From NCBI RefSeq assembly GCF_014195485.1, contig NZ_JACIBU010000001.1, positions 2,728,001 to 2,792,000 of the forward strand: 64,000 nucleotides of DNA, in the 5' to 3' direction. This document shows positions 17,368 to 25,199 of the stretch, in pieces (positions within the stretch are counted from its first letter, which is position 1; each line of letters opens with the position of its first letter). Below the pieces are notes generated by a model. It saw only the letters and a program-made list of their open reading frames with translations. It searched no databases and was not told the DNA's origin. Source of the stretch: Modestobacter versicolor. Its GTDB lineage: Bacteria > Actinomycetota > Actinomycetes > Mycobacteriales > Geodermatophilaceae. The translations under genes and the position numbers were made by a program.

Positions 17368-18863
17368 CAGGTGCCGGCCAGGACGTCGGCCACCGCCGCG
17401 GTGAGGGTGGGCGCGCGGTGCGGGGCGGCCGCGATCTCCTGCGGCCGGGTGACCGGGGTCGGCACGATGATCGAGGCGGCACCGGCGGCGGTGGCGGCAC
17501 CGACGTCGGCCCCGATGTCGCCGATGACCAGGCAGCGCGCCGGGTCGACGTCGAGTTCGGCGCAGGCGGCCTTCACCATGCCGGGGGCCGGCTTGCGGCA
17601 GTCGCAGCCGTCCTCGGGGGTGTGCGGGCAGACCTGGACGGTGTCGAAGGGCCCGAGCAGCTCGGCCAGCCGGGCGTTGACCGCCGTCACCTGGTCGGGC
17701 GTGATCAGGCCGCGGCCGACGCCGGACTGGTTGCTCACCAGCCCGACCCGCACGCCCCGGGCGCGCAGCTCGTCGAGCGCCTCGCGAGCGCCGTCGACGG
17801 GCCGGACCAGGTCGGGGTCGCCGTTGTAGGGGACGTCGTGGACCAGGGTGCCGTCGCGGTCGAACAGCACCAGGTCGGGCAGCCCGCGCCAGCGGGTGAC
17901 CCGGCGGTGCTGCACGGCGCCGCGGAGGAAGTGCCAGGTGGCCAGCGGCGGGATCAGGGCGCTGGTGGCGAGCATGGTGGTGACCTCGGCGCGGTCCCGC
18001 GGGCCCGGGGCGATCCGCGCCCAGGCGAACTCGGCGGTGCCCGCGGCCCAGCCCAGGGCGGCGAGCGCAGCGGCGCGCGGCCGGCCGGCGGCGAGCAGCC
18101 CGACCGCCCCGGCGGCGGCCGCGGTGACGGCGAGGTGGCGGGGACGGCGGCCCACGGCGGCGTCCGCGCGGTCACGCCAGGTCGGGCCGTGCAGCCGGCG
18201 CATCAGCACGTCGTCGGCGTTGCCGGCCTGCACGCGCACCGACACCCAGCGGTCGACCGGCCGCACCGGGTGGGTGATCCACCGCTGACCGCGGGTCAGC
18301 GTGGAGCCGGTGTCCATCACCCGCAGGGCGAGGTCGGAGTCCTCGCGGAAGGCACGGGGGAAGCGCTCGTCGAACCCGCCGACGGCGGCCAGCGCCGACC
18401 GGCGGTAGGCGAGGTCGGCGGTGATCCAGCTGCTGGTGGCCAGCCCGGCGGTGCCGCGCTCCCAGTCGGTGGGCCGGCGGTCCGCGGGCAGCGGGACCCG
18501 GACCCGGCCCTGGGTGCCGGCGACGTCGGCCGGCAGCGCGGCGAGGTCCTCGGCGAGCCGGTCGTACCAGTCGGGATCGGGGACGACGTCGTCGTCGAGG
18601 AAGGCGATCCAGTCGGTGCGGGCGGTGCGCCAGCCCAGGTTGCGGGCCGCCGCCGGGCCACCGCCGCCGGTGCGCACCACCCGGACCGGCGGCAGGCCCG
18701 GGCGGTCGGGCGCCAGCGGGGTGCCGGTGGGTCGGTCGTCGACCAGGACGAGCTCCGCGGGGCGCGGGCCGGTGCTGGCGGCGAGGGCGTCGAGCAGGAC
18801 GTCGAGCGACGGCCGGCCGATCGTCGGCACGACGACCGTGCAGTTCCGCAGGACATCCGTCAT
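17364..18863 (-). CDS. GT2 glycosyltransferase fused to heptose-bisphosphate phosphatase (GmhB-like)
   Basis: 499 aa, first gene of the heptose operon. Residues ~1-230 are a GT2 GT-A domain (VVVPTIGRPSLDVLLDAL, VLVDDRP, FLDDDVVPDPDWYD with the metal-binding DDD). A hydrophobic stretch follows near residues 235-290. Residues ~328-499 are a HAD-IIIA phosphatase: FDRDGTLVHD, VSNQSGVGRG, the zinc cysteines in CPHTPEDGCDCRKP, and GDIGADVGAA. That is the GmhB/HisB-N pattern removing the 7-phosphate of heptose 1,7-bisphosphate. ATG 18863 has GGAG 7-8 bases upstream. With GmhA and HldE it supplies the missing ADP-heptose step. Confidence 0.87.
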   Translation of the reverse strand: MTDVLRNCTVVVPTIGRPSLDVLLDALAASTGPRPAELVLVDDRPTGTPLAPDRPGLPPVRVVRTGGGGPAAARNLGWRTARTDWIAFLDDDVVPDPDWYDRLAEDLAALPADVAGTQGRVRVPLPADRRPTDWERGTAGLATSSWITADLAYRRSALAAVGGFDERFPRAFREDSDLALRVMDTGSTLTRGQRWITHPVRPVDRWVSVRVQAGNADDVLMRRLHGPTWRDRADAAVGRRPRHLAVTAAAAGAVGLLAAGRPRAAALAALGWAAGTAEFAWARIAPGPRDRAEVTTMLATSALIPPLATWHFLRGAVQHRRVTRWRGLPDLVLFDRDGTLVHDVPYNGDPDLVRPVDGAREALDELRARGVRVGLVSNQSGVGRGLITPDQVTAVNARLAELLGPFDTVQVCPHTPEDGCDCRKPAPGMVKAACAELDVDPARCLVIGDIGADVGAATAAGAASIIVPTPVTRPQEIAAAPHRAPTLTAAVADVLAGTW

Positions 18864-19039
18864 GCCCGCTCCGTTCCCGACCGGCTGTGGCCGAAACACT
18901 ACGGGCTTGAAGTTCTTCGTCGCCGATCGAGTCCGGTACCCGGACGAGTGACGCTCACGCAGCCCGTCTCACCGTGCGGGAAGGTCGCCCACGACCGATC
19001 CCAGGCACCGAGCGTCTCGGCAGAGGGTCGGCCCGTGGC

Positions 19040-19088
19040 CCTGCTGCAGGGGCCCACCGCGAGCTTGCGAGTGGTGGGGGGCAGCAGG
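19040..19088 (-). terminator. Hairpin after the MarR gene
   Basis: Outer arms CCTGCTGC (19040-19047) and GCAGCAGG (19081-19088) enclose inner arms CCCACC and GGTGGG (19053-19058, 19073-19078). It lies just downstream of the MarR stop on the minus strand and before the heptose operon promoter region. Confidence 0.5.
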
Positions 19089-19096
19089 CTCCTTCT

Positions 19097-19612
19097 TCAG
19101 TGCGGGCGGCGAGCCGCGGCGGAGACCCGGGCCAGGGCGTCGGTGACGACGGCGGCGTCGTCCCCGAGCATGGTGAGCAGGTGGGCGACGAGGTCGTCGT
19201 GGGTGGCACTGGCGGCCCGGACCCGCTCCCGGCCGACGTCGGTCAGGTTGGCGTGCAGCAGCCGGCGGTCACCGCCGTGCCGCTCGCGGGTGACCAGGCC
19301 CTCGTCGACCAGCCGGTTGACCGTGCTGGTGATGCCGGGCCGGCTCAGCCCGACGGCCTCGGCCAGGTCGCCCATCGAGGCGCGCTCGCCCGGCGACTCG
19401 GCGATCCGTCGGAGCACCTCGAACCCGGTGAGGGAGAGGCCGTGCTGGCGGTGCAGGGCGGAGTCCACCCGGCGGGTGATCCGGTCGTGCACCTGCACGA
19501 TCCGCAGCCAGGTCTCCGGCGCGCTCGGTCCGGCCGCGGCGAGCCCCCGAACGTCGCGGGGCACGCCGCGCGGCGGCGCACCGTCGTGCAATCGGTTCAC
19601 GTGCTGGTCCAT
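19097..19612 (-). CDS. MarR-family transcriptional regulator
   Basis: 171 aa. The winged helix reads LTGFEVLRRIAESPGERAS, MGDLAEAVGLSRPGITSTVN as recognition region, then RLVDEGLVTRE and the wing HGGDRRLLHANLTDVG with the conserved D-x-R. It is probably a dimer. No effector or target can be read; the neighbouring secreted protein gene is transcribed from the same strand upstream, 42 bases away. The first ~30 residues before WLRIVQVHDR are not conserved. Confidence 0.88.
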   Translation of the reverse strand: MDQHVNRLHDGAPPRGVPRDVRGLAAAGPSAPETWLRIVQVHDRITRRVDSALHRQHGLSLTGFEVLRRIAESPGERASMGDLAEAVGLSRPGITSTVNRLVDEGLVTRERHGGDRRLLHANLTDVGRERVRAASATHDDLVAHLLTMLGDDAAVVTDALARVSAAARRPH

Positions 19613-19654
19613 GGGGTGTCCTCGTCGCCGGTGCCGTCAGCTGTCGCGCCCGCG

Positions 19655-20710
19655 TCAGCGGGGCGTGGTGGTGTGGGAGCCGCGCGACCGCCGGGCCGCC
19701 GTCAGGCCCAGCACCCCCGCGGCACCGATCAGGGCGACCCCGGCGGCGAGCACCGGGACCGACGTCGTCCGTGCCTCGACCGGGAGCTCCCGGGCGGCGA
19801 CCTGCAGGTCCAGCCCGGCGGTGGCCGCCGAGCGCCCACCGACGAGCTGCACGGTGGCCGTGCCGAGCGCCGCACCGCGCGGGATCTGCACGACCGCCTC
19901 GACGCTGCCGTCACCGCCCGCGGTCACGGTGGTCAGCGGGTCGTCGACACCCAGCAGCGAGACGGTGACCGGCTCGCCGGGGGTGAACCCGGTGGCGCGC
20001 ACCGTCACGACGCCGCCGGGTGACACCGAGGCAGCGGAGGCGCTGCCGGCCTGCGGCGCGGTGCCCGCGGGCGAGCTGCTGGAGGTGGACGCCGGCGGGG
20101 TGGAGCGCGGGGTGCCGGGGGCCGGGGCCGTGCTGCTGGGCTGCTGCGTCGGAGTGCCCGGGGCGGTGGGCGTGCCGGGCCGGCTCGGGGTGGAGCTGGT
20201 GGACGACGGGCTGCCGGGCGTCGTCGTCGCGGTGCTGCTCGGCGCCGGGGGCGGGGTCGAGCCGGGGGTCGTCTCCGGCGTGGGTGGCGTCACCGCGGCG
20301 CAGTCCTCGGCGCTGGGCCGGGTGTAGGTGCCGAACTCCAGCGGCTCGCCCACCGTCCCGTCGGGCGCGGTGACGGTGAGCGAGACGTCGACCGTCGTCC
20401 CCCACTCGACGTCGGCGCTGGTCAGCTCCGCCTGCTCGCCGATGCCCAGGTCGGCGGAGGCCTGCTCCCGGACGTCGTCGAAGACCAGCGCGACCCGGTG
20501 CGGCTCGGAGCCGTTGGTGACCGTGACCCGGACGACGCCCGGCCCGCAGCTGGGGCCGTGGGTGAGCTCGGCGGTCGGCCGCCGGGGGTCCTCGATGGCG
20601 GCGGCCGGACCGGCCAGCGCGACGGCACCGGTGAGCAGCGCGCACGCGGCGACGAGCACGACGAGGGCAGGGGGGAGCGCGGTGCGGGCAGACCGTGAGG
20701 TCGTCAGCAC
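19655..20710 (-). CDS. Secreted, Ser/Thr/Pro-rich cell-surface protein with C-terminal anchor helix
   Basis: 351 aa, family not recognised. GTG 20710 follows GGGGGA and gives a clear signal peptide ending ...GPAAAIE near residue 36. A beta-rich domain (~40-135) with two cysteines (PSCGPGVVRVTV and EDCAAV) precedes a long Pro/Thr/Ser linker (~140-215). A second Ig-like beta region (SVSPGGVVTVRATGFTPGEPV) has the look of an IPT/bacterial surface repeat. A C-terminal membrane helix then ends in a basic tail RRSRGSHTTTPR. There is no LPXTG. A wall-spanning protein is likely. Confidence 0.7.
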   Translation of the reverse strand: MLTTSRSARTALPPALVVLVAACALLTGAVALAGPAAAIEDPRRPTAELTHGPSCGPGVVRVTVTNGSEPHRVALVFDDVREQASADLGIGEQAELTSADVEWGTTVDVSLTVTAPDGTVGEPLEFGTYTRPSAEDCAAVTPPTPETTPGSTPPPAPSSTATTTPGSPSSTSSTPSRPGTPTAPGTPTQQPSSTAPAPGTPRSTPPASTSSSSPAGTAPQAGSASAASVSPGGVVTVRATGFTPGEPVTVSLLGVDDPLTTVTAGGDGSVEAVVQIPRGAALGTATVQLVGGRSAATAGLDLQVAARELPVEARTTSVPVLAAGVALIGAAGVLGLTAARRSRGSHTTTPR

Positions 20711-20941
20711 GTCGTTCCCCCGTTCTCGCGCGCCCAGCGGACGGCTGTCCTGCGGCGTCCACGTGCTCTGCCCAGGAACTCCGCCAATCATGTGCCGGGC
20801 CGGCCGGCAGATGCGGCTGCGTCACTCCTGCCACTTCCGTGTCGCAGGCGTGTCCGGACCGGCGTGTCGTGACCGGCCACCGGCGAGGAGGGGGTAACGG
20901 CAGCGGACCGCGGCGGTGCGGAGGAGAGGCAGGTCACTACG

Positions 20942-22258
20942 GTGACCGGCGTGAGCTCAGCGGCGGGGACCGGACGGCGGCGGCAGGACGCGATCTACCG
21001 GGCCGGCGTGTACGGCCGGCACCCGCGGGTGCCGACGGTCTACCGGGCGCTGGCCAGGGAGGCCCGGCGCCGGCTGGACGCCCGCGCCTACGGGTACGTG
21101 GCCGGTGGCGCCGGCGACGAGGACACCCAGCGGGCCGACCGCACCGCCTTCGACCGGTGGGCCGTGGTGCCCCGGGTGCTCCGGGACGTCAGCGCGCGGG
21201 ACACCTCCGTCGAGCTGTTCGGACGGCGACTGCCGGCCCCGGTGCTGCTGGGCCCGGTGGGCGCCCTGGAGCTGGTGCACCCCGAGGCCGACCTCGCGGT
21301 GGCCCGGGCGGCCGCGGCCGTCGGCGTCCCGATGGTGTTCTCCAACCAGGCGTCGGTGCCGATGGAGACCACGGCCGCGGCGATGGGCGACAGCCCGCGC
21401 TGGATGCAGCTGTACTGGTCGACGTCCGACGAGCTGGTCGAGAGCCTGCTGGGCCGGGCCGAGGCCAGCGGCTGCGACGCGGTCGTCGTCACCCTGGACA
21501 CCACGATGCTGGGGTGGCGCCCGCGCGACCTCGACCTGGGCCACCTGCCCTTCGCGCTCGGCAAGGGCATCGCGCAGTACACCTCCGACCCGGTGTTCCG
21601 CGGGCTGGTGGCCGAGCGGGCGGCCGCGGCCGCGGCGCCGGCCACCGGGACGGCCGCCGGGCCGGTCGACCGCCAGCCGCGCCCCACGCTGGCCGCGGTG
21701 CGGGCGCTGGTCGGGATGGCGCGGGCGTGGCCGGGGCCGCTGGTGGAGAACCTGCGCTCACCGCTGCCCCGCGCCGCGGTCGAGACCTTCCTGTCCATCT
21801 ACTCCCGGCCCTCGATCACCTGGGCGGACCTGGCCTGGCTGCGCGAGCGCACCCGGCTGCCGATCGTGCTCAAGGGGGTGCTGCACCCCGACGACGCGCG
21901 GCGCGCGGTCGACGAGGGCGTCGACGGGCTGGTGGTGAGCACGCACGGTGGGCGCCAGGTGGACCGCTCGATCGCCGCGCTCGACGCGCTCCCGGACGTG
22001 GTGGACGCCGTGGCCGACCGGGTGCCGGTGCTCTTCGACAGCGGGGTGCGCAGCGGCGCCGACGTGCTGGTCGCCGTCGCGCTCGGGGCCCGGGCCGTGC
22101 TGCTGGGCCGCCCCTACGCGTGGGGGCTGGGGCTCGCCGGCGAGGCGGGGGTGCGCCAGGTGGTCGAGGACGTGCTCGGCGAGTTCGACCTGACGCTCGG
22201 GCTGACCGGGCACACCGCGGTCGACCAGCTGTCGCGCGAGGTCCTCCGCCGGCGCTGA
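20942..22258 (+). CDS. FMN-dependent alpha-hydroxyacid oxidase, lactate 2-monooxygenase type
   Basis: 438-aa TIM-barrel flavoenzyme. The FMN contacts LLGPVGALELVHPEAD and QLYWS, the large insert between ~residues 225-265 and the active-site STHGGRQVDRSIAALDAL resemble lactate 2-monooxygenases rather than short L-lactate dehydrogenases. The usual SNHGGRQ is STHGGRQ here; the catalytic His and Arg are kept. FDSGVRSGADVLVAVALGA binds the FMN phosphate. The start may be GTG 20942 (purine-rich GGAGGAGAGG 13 bases upstream) or GTG 20951, seven bases after a TACGGT hexamer, a leaderless arrangement. The product would oxidise lactate or a similar 2-hydroxyacid. Confidence 0.85.
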   Translation: MTGVSSAAGTGRRRQDAIYRAGVYGRHPRVPTVYRALAREARRRLDARAYGYVAGGAGDEDTQRADRTAFDRWAVVPRVLRDVSARDTSVELFGRRLPAPVLLGPVGALELVHPEADLAVARAAAAVGVPMVFSNQASVPMETTAAAMGDSPRWMQLYWSTSDELVESLLGRAEASGCDAVVVTLDTTMLGWRPRDLDLGHLPFALGKGIAQYTSDPVFRGLVAERAAAAAAPATGTAAGPVDRQPRPTLAAVRALVGMARAWPGPLVENLRSPLPRAAVETFLSIYSRPSITWADLAWLRERTRLPIVLKGVLHPDDARRAVDEGVDGLVVSTHGGRQVDRSIAALDALPDVVDAVADRVPVLFDSGVRSGADVLVAVALGARAVLLGRPYAWGLGLAGEAGVRQVVEDVLGEFDLTLGLTGHTAVDQLSREVLRRR

Positions 22259-22290
22259 GACGGCACGCCGGTGGCCTCTTGACTTCGCGT

Positions 22291-22306
22291 TGTGAGCGGA
22301 GTCACA
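22291..22306 (+). promoter_or_regulatory. CRP-type palindrome upstream of MSMEG_0570-like gene
   Basis: TGTGA-N6-TCACA is an exact match to the CRP/FNR-family consensus. It sits 135-150 bases before the next start and 8 bases after a TTGACT hexamer (22280-22285 region). A cAMP-responsive regulator is the natural candidate. Confidence 0.5.
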
Positions 22307-22339
22307 GTGGATGCGGGCGGGGGAAGCCGGCACGAATGG

Positions 22340-22357
22340 CCCTCCACTGCTGGAGGG
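22340..22357 (+). other. Small hairpin in 5' region of MSMEG_0570-like gene
   Basis: CCCTCCA and TGGAGGG pair around the tetraloop CTGC, 84 bases before the start codon. It could shape the leader RNA; no riboswitch family is recognised. Confidence 0.3.
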
Positions 22358-22440
22358 ACCGACCAACGCGGCCAGACCGTCAGGGCCGGCCCCCCGCCCG
22401 CCAATTGCCCTCTCGTGCGCCGCGCGCGCAGACTCCCGGC

Positions 22441-22719
22441 ATGCCCGAGGTCGAGTTCGACGTGCAGTGGCCCGACGGCAGCCGGCAGTGGGTCTACTCC
22501 CCCTCGACCGTCGTCGAGGACGTCTTCACCGTCGGCACGGCGTACCCGCTGGCCGAGTTCGTCGAGCTCACCCGGACGGCGATGACCGAGGCCAGCCGCC
22601 GGGTGCAGGAGCGCTACGGGTTCCCGTGCTCGCGGGCCGCCGCGACGCTGGCCGGCATCGAGGGCACCGCTGCCCGCTTCCCGGACGGCCAGGTGCGGGT
22701 CGCCGGCTTCCGCCGCTAG
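22441..22719 (+). CDS. MSMEG_0570 family nitrogen starvation response protein
   Basis: 92 aa starting MPEVEFDVQWPDGSRQWVYS, with YPLAEFVELTRTAMTEAS and VQERYGFPCSRA, which match the MSMEG_0570 family. The family is named for a mycobacterial gene in a nitrogen-starvation-responsive cluster; its biochemical role is not known. Here the rest of that cluster is absent. The stop overlaps the convergent MBL gene. A CRP-like palindrome lies upstream. Confidence 0.85.
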   Translation: MPEVEFDVQWPDGSRQWVYSPSTVVEDVFTVGTAYPLAEFVELTRTAMTEASRRVQERYGFPCSRAAATLAGIEGTAARFPDGQVRVAGFRR

Positions 22720-23456
22720 CCGCGGGCCAGCGCGACGGCGCGCTCGACCCGTCCGCGCCAGGGCTCGCCGTGCCCGGGCAGCACCAGGTCGGCGTCCAGG
22801 CCGGCCAGCGGGCCGAGGGCCGCCGCCGTCGCCGCCTCGTCGTGGTCGAAGAACGCGGGCAGCAGCTGCGGCCCGGTGCGGCGGGAGGTGGGGTGGCCGG
22901 TGACCAGACCGTCGCCGGTGAGCACCGCACCGGAGCCCGGCAGCAGGATCGCGCTGTGCCCGACCGTGTGCCCGGGCGTGGCCACCGGCACCGGCCCCCC
23001 GGGCAGGTCGAGCGGGCCGGCGCCGGGGAACGGCCGGGCGTGCGGGACGGCGGTGGGCCGGGTGCCGCCCAGCCGCAGCACGCGGACCGCCCAGGGCAGC
23101 ACGCCCGGCCGCCAGGCGTTGGCCAGCACCTGCACCGGCGTGGCCTGCTGCAGGAACTCGCGGTGGGCGTGCGGCACCTCGGCGGCGCTGCAGTACGCGG
23201 GCGTGCCGTACCGCGCGTGCAGCGGACCGGCGGCACCGATGTGGTCCACGTGCGCGTGGGTGACCAGCAGCGCCCGCACGTCACCCGGGTCGTGCCCGAG
23301 CAGCCGGATCGAGGACTCGACGTCGTCGGCCTGGCCGGGGTAGCCGGCGTCGACCAGCGTGAGGTCGCGGCCGTCCCGCACCAGGTACCAGTTCACGATG
23401 CCGCCGTCGACGCGGAACACGTCGTCGGCGACCTGCTGGACGTCGCTGCGCTGCAT
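22716..23456 (-). CDS. MBL-fold metallo-hydrolase
   Basis: 246 aa. The metal-binding set is visible: THAHVDH (near residue 64), the later histidine in TPGHTVGH, the aspartate in LTGDGLV, and the final PGHG. The size and spacing fit a glyoxalase II-like or general MBL hydrolase. ATG 23456 is chosen; an upstream in-frame extension to 23561 would read through the terminator hairpin and is unlikely. The substrate is unknown. Confidence 0.87.
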   Translation of the reverse strand: MQRSDVQQVADDVFRVDGGIVNWYLVRDGRDLTLVDAGYPGQADDVESSIRLLGHDPGDVRALLVTHAHVDHIGAAGPLHARYGTPAYCSAAEVPHAHREFLQQATPVQVLANAWRPGVLPWAVRVLRLGGTRPTAVPHARPFPGAGPLDLPGGPVPVATPGHTVGHSAILLPGSGAVLTGDGLVTGHPTSRRTGPQLLPAFFDHDEAATAAALGPLAGLDADLVLPGHGEPWRGRVERAVALARG

Positions 23457-23489
23457 GCCCGGCAGTCTGCCCGCGCTCGGGGACGGAGA

Positions 23490-23520
23490 CGGCCCCGCAC
23501 CCACCAGGGGTGCGGGGCCG
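23490..23520 (-). terminator. Terminator after the sigma-factor operon
   Basis: Perfect 13-bp stem (23490-23502 with 23508-23520) and 5-base loop, directly after the stop at 23536 in the minus direction. Confidence 0.7.
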
Positions 23521-23535
23521 CTGCTCGGCCGATCG

Positions 23536-24198
23536 TCAGTAGTAGCTGCACACCTCGTCACTCACGATCGCGGGCAGGGAACCATCCACGCAGAGCTGGT
23601 CCGGGTAGACCCACGTCCACACCCCGTCGACGTCCTCCAGGAGGGTCGGCGCAGCCTCCTCTCCCGCCGGTGCCAGCTCGCCGTGCAGGAGCAGGACGGG
23701 GAAGGTCACGGCCCACTGCGCCACGCAGACCGGCGCACGACTCGTGCTCAGGTCGAAGGTGTACCCACCGTCCAGCGGCGGGAGCGCGGCCCTGATCGAC
23801 TCGTCGTCGAGGCAGGCCGAGACGGCGCTGCTCGTGGCTGACGGGGCGGCGGGGGACGAGGTCGCCGGCGCCTCGACCGGTGGGGTCACCACGACGCTCG
23901 GCGGCTGCGCCTGGACGGTCGTGGGGGCGGCCGGCGGAGGGGGGGCCGGGGTGCTGATCGACGGGGTCGGAGCCACCGGGTCGGTGGCCGGGCCGCCGTC
24001 GGAGCTGTTCATCAGCGCACCACCCAGCGGGATGCCGGCGGCGATCACCACCACGCCCAGGGTTGCGGCGAGCAGGCCGGCCCGCTGGCGCCGCTGGTGC
24101 TCCCGGCGCCTGGTCAGCTGCTCGAGCAGGTGCGGCGACGGGTCGCCGACCAGGTCGGCGTCACGGTGCAGGGCAGCGGTCAGGTCGGTGTCGTTCAT
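23536..24198 (-). CDS. Single-pass membrane protein coupled to a sigma factor
   Basis: 220 aa, family not recognised. A cytoplasmic N-terminal helix region (MNDTDLTAALHRDADLVGD, then a basic RRREHQRRQR) precedes one membrane helix near residues 43-63. An extracellular Pro/Ala/Thr linker (~65-130) leads to a C-terminal domain with four cysteines (ACLDD, PVCVAQW, QLCVDG, EVCSYY). ATG 24198 overlaps the sigma-factor stop (ATGA). The layout, a short cytoplasmic part plus extracytoplasmic sensor cotranscribed with a sigma factor, suggests an anti-sigma or signalling role, but no zinc-binding HxxxCxxC is present. Confidence 0.75.
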   Translation of the reverse strand: MNDTDLTAALHRDADLVGDPSPHLLEQLTRRREHQRRQRAGLLAATLGVVVIAAGIPLGGALMNSSDGGPATDPVAPTPSISTPAPPPPAAPTTVQAQPPSVVVTPPVEAPATSSPAAPSATSSAVSACLDDESIRAALPPLDGGYTFDLSTSRAPVCVAQWAVTFPVLLLHGELAPAGEEAAPTLLEDVDGVWTWVYPDQLCVDGSLPAIVSDEVCSYY

Positions 24199-24710
24199 CG
24201 TGCTCCCTCCGGGGCGGCGACGGTCGTGGTGGGCTGGTCGAGCAGTTGGCGCAGACGAGCGAGGCCGCGGGAGGCCTGGCTCTTCACCGAGCCGACCGAG
24301 CACCCGAGGGCCTCGGCGGTCTCGGCCTCGGTGAGGCCCTCGTACCAGCGGAGCACCACCACCGCGCGCATCCGCGGCGGGAGCTCCTCGAGCGCCTGCA
24401 GCGCCCGGCCCGCCTCGATCGCGGTCGGCTCGCCGACCGGCTGCTCGGGCAGCTGGTCGCTGAGCACCTCGTGCACGCGCCGCCGCCGTCGCCAGCTGGT
24501 GTGGGTGGTCACGAGCACCCGGCGCACGTACGGGTAGGCCGCCTCGCGGTCGACCAGCCGGCCCCAGTGACGGTGCGTCTTGAGCAGTGCCACCTGCAGC
24601 AGGTCCTCGGCCTCACCCCGGTCGGAGGTGAGCAGGAAGGCCACCCGCAGCAGCGCGGGTGACCATCGTGTGACGAACTCCGCGAAGTCGTCGTCCAGCT
24701 CTCGTGCCAC
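24195..24710 (-). CDS. SigE-family ECF RNA polymerase sigma factor
   Basis: 171 aa. Region 2 (FAEFVTRWSPALLRVAFLLT, then EDLLQVALLKTHRHW) and region 4 (LEELPPRMRAVVVLRWYEG, AETAEALGCSVGSVKSQASR) are complete. The LL.DRGEAEDLLQ..L.K pattern is that of the SigE (SACE/Streptomyces-type) sigma-70 subfamily. GTG 24710 follows GAGGGGG by 6 bases. It is coupled to a membrane protein at 23536, with which it likely forms a regulatory pair. Confidence 0.9.
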   Translation of the reverse strand: MARELDDDFAEFVTRWSPALLRVAFLLTSDRGEAEDLLQVALLKTHRHWGRLVDREAAYPYVRRVLVTTHTSWRRRRRVHEVLSDQLPEQPVGEPTAIEAGRALQALEELPPRMRAVVVLRWYEGLTEAETAEALGCSVGSVKSQASRGLARLRQLLDQPTTTVAAPEGAR

Positions 24711-24861
24711 CGCAGTCCCCCTCGAGCGACGGCCCCAGCGGCCTCGCACCACCCATCAACACGCTCGCCGGGTGGGCAGAGGTTGAGAGCGCGGTCGGGA
24801 GTCTGCAGCGGGCCCCCCGACCGGGTGAGCAGCGACGCGCGGGGAGGCCTGGGAACACGGA

Positions 24862-24894
24862 CGGCCCCGCTCCTCACGAAGAGGAACGGGGCCG
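24862..24894 (-). terminator. Terminator after tRNA-Arg
   Basis: A 14-bp stem with one mismatch (24862-24875 with 24881-24894) and loop ACGAA lies 20 bases 3' of the tRNA-Arg gene on the minus strand. Confidence 0.6.
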
Positions 24895-24914
24895 CGCGCT
24901 GTCTCAACCAGACG

Positions 24915-24987
24915 TGCACCCGAAGGGACTCGAACCCCTAACCTTCTGATCCGTAGTCAGATGCTCTATCCGTTGAGCTACGGGTGC
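24915..24987 (-). tRNA. tRNA-Arg (ACG)
   Basis: The reverse strand folds into a full cloverleaf of 73 nt: 7-bp acceptor GCACCCG/CGGGTGC, D arm GCTC...GAGC, anticodon stem TCTGA/TCAGA with loop CTACGGA (anticodon ACG) and T arm with TTCGAGT. Discriminator A. CCA is not encoded. Confidence 0.95.
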
Positions 24988-25011
24988 GTGGAGCTGTTCA
25001 GTTGTGGTGCG

Positions 25012-25100
25012 CGGAGGCTCCGGGATTTGAACCCGGGATGGGGATTAACCCAAACCGCATTAGCAGTGCGGCGCCATAGACCGGACTAGGCGAAGCCTCC
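25012..25100 (-). tRNA. tRNA-Ser (GCT)
   Basis: Class II tRNA of 89 nt. The acceptor GGAGGCT pairs with AGCCTCC, the anticodon stem CCGCA/TGCGG has loop CTGCTAA (anticodon GCT), a long variable arm follows, and the T loop is TTCAAAT. CCA is not encoded. It is the upstream neighbour of tRNA-Arg on the same strand. Confidence 0.95.
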
Positions 25101-25199
25101 CGGGGACCGGGTTGCCCCGGAACCACCGAGGAAGAAGGTTACCAGCGCCTGTCGGCGGCTCCCAACGGGGGTGTGCCCGGTCGGGAGCCGCCGTCGATC

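Noticed and set aside
11154..18863. A biosynthetic gene cluster for a heptose-containing antibiotic
   Set aside because: No aminotransferase, tailoring or resistance gene is present; the transferase content fits an envelope glycan better, although it is not excluded.
22716..23561. Longer version of the MBL hydrolase starting at 23561
   Set aside because: The extra 35 residues cross a perfect terminator hairpin and carry no family sequence; ATG 23456 begins the conserved domain.
24195..24198. Classic zinc-binding anti-sigma factor downstream of the sigma factor
   Set aside because: The coupled membrane protein lacks the HxxxCxxC motif; I describe it only as a possible signalling partner.
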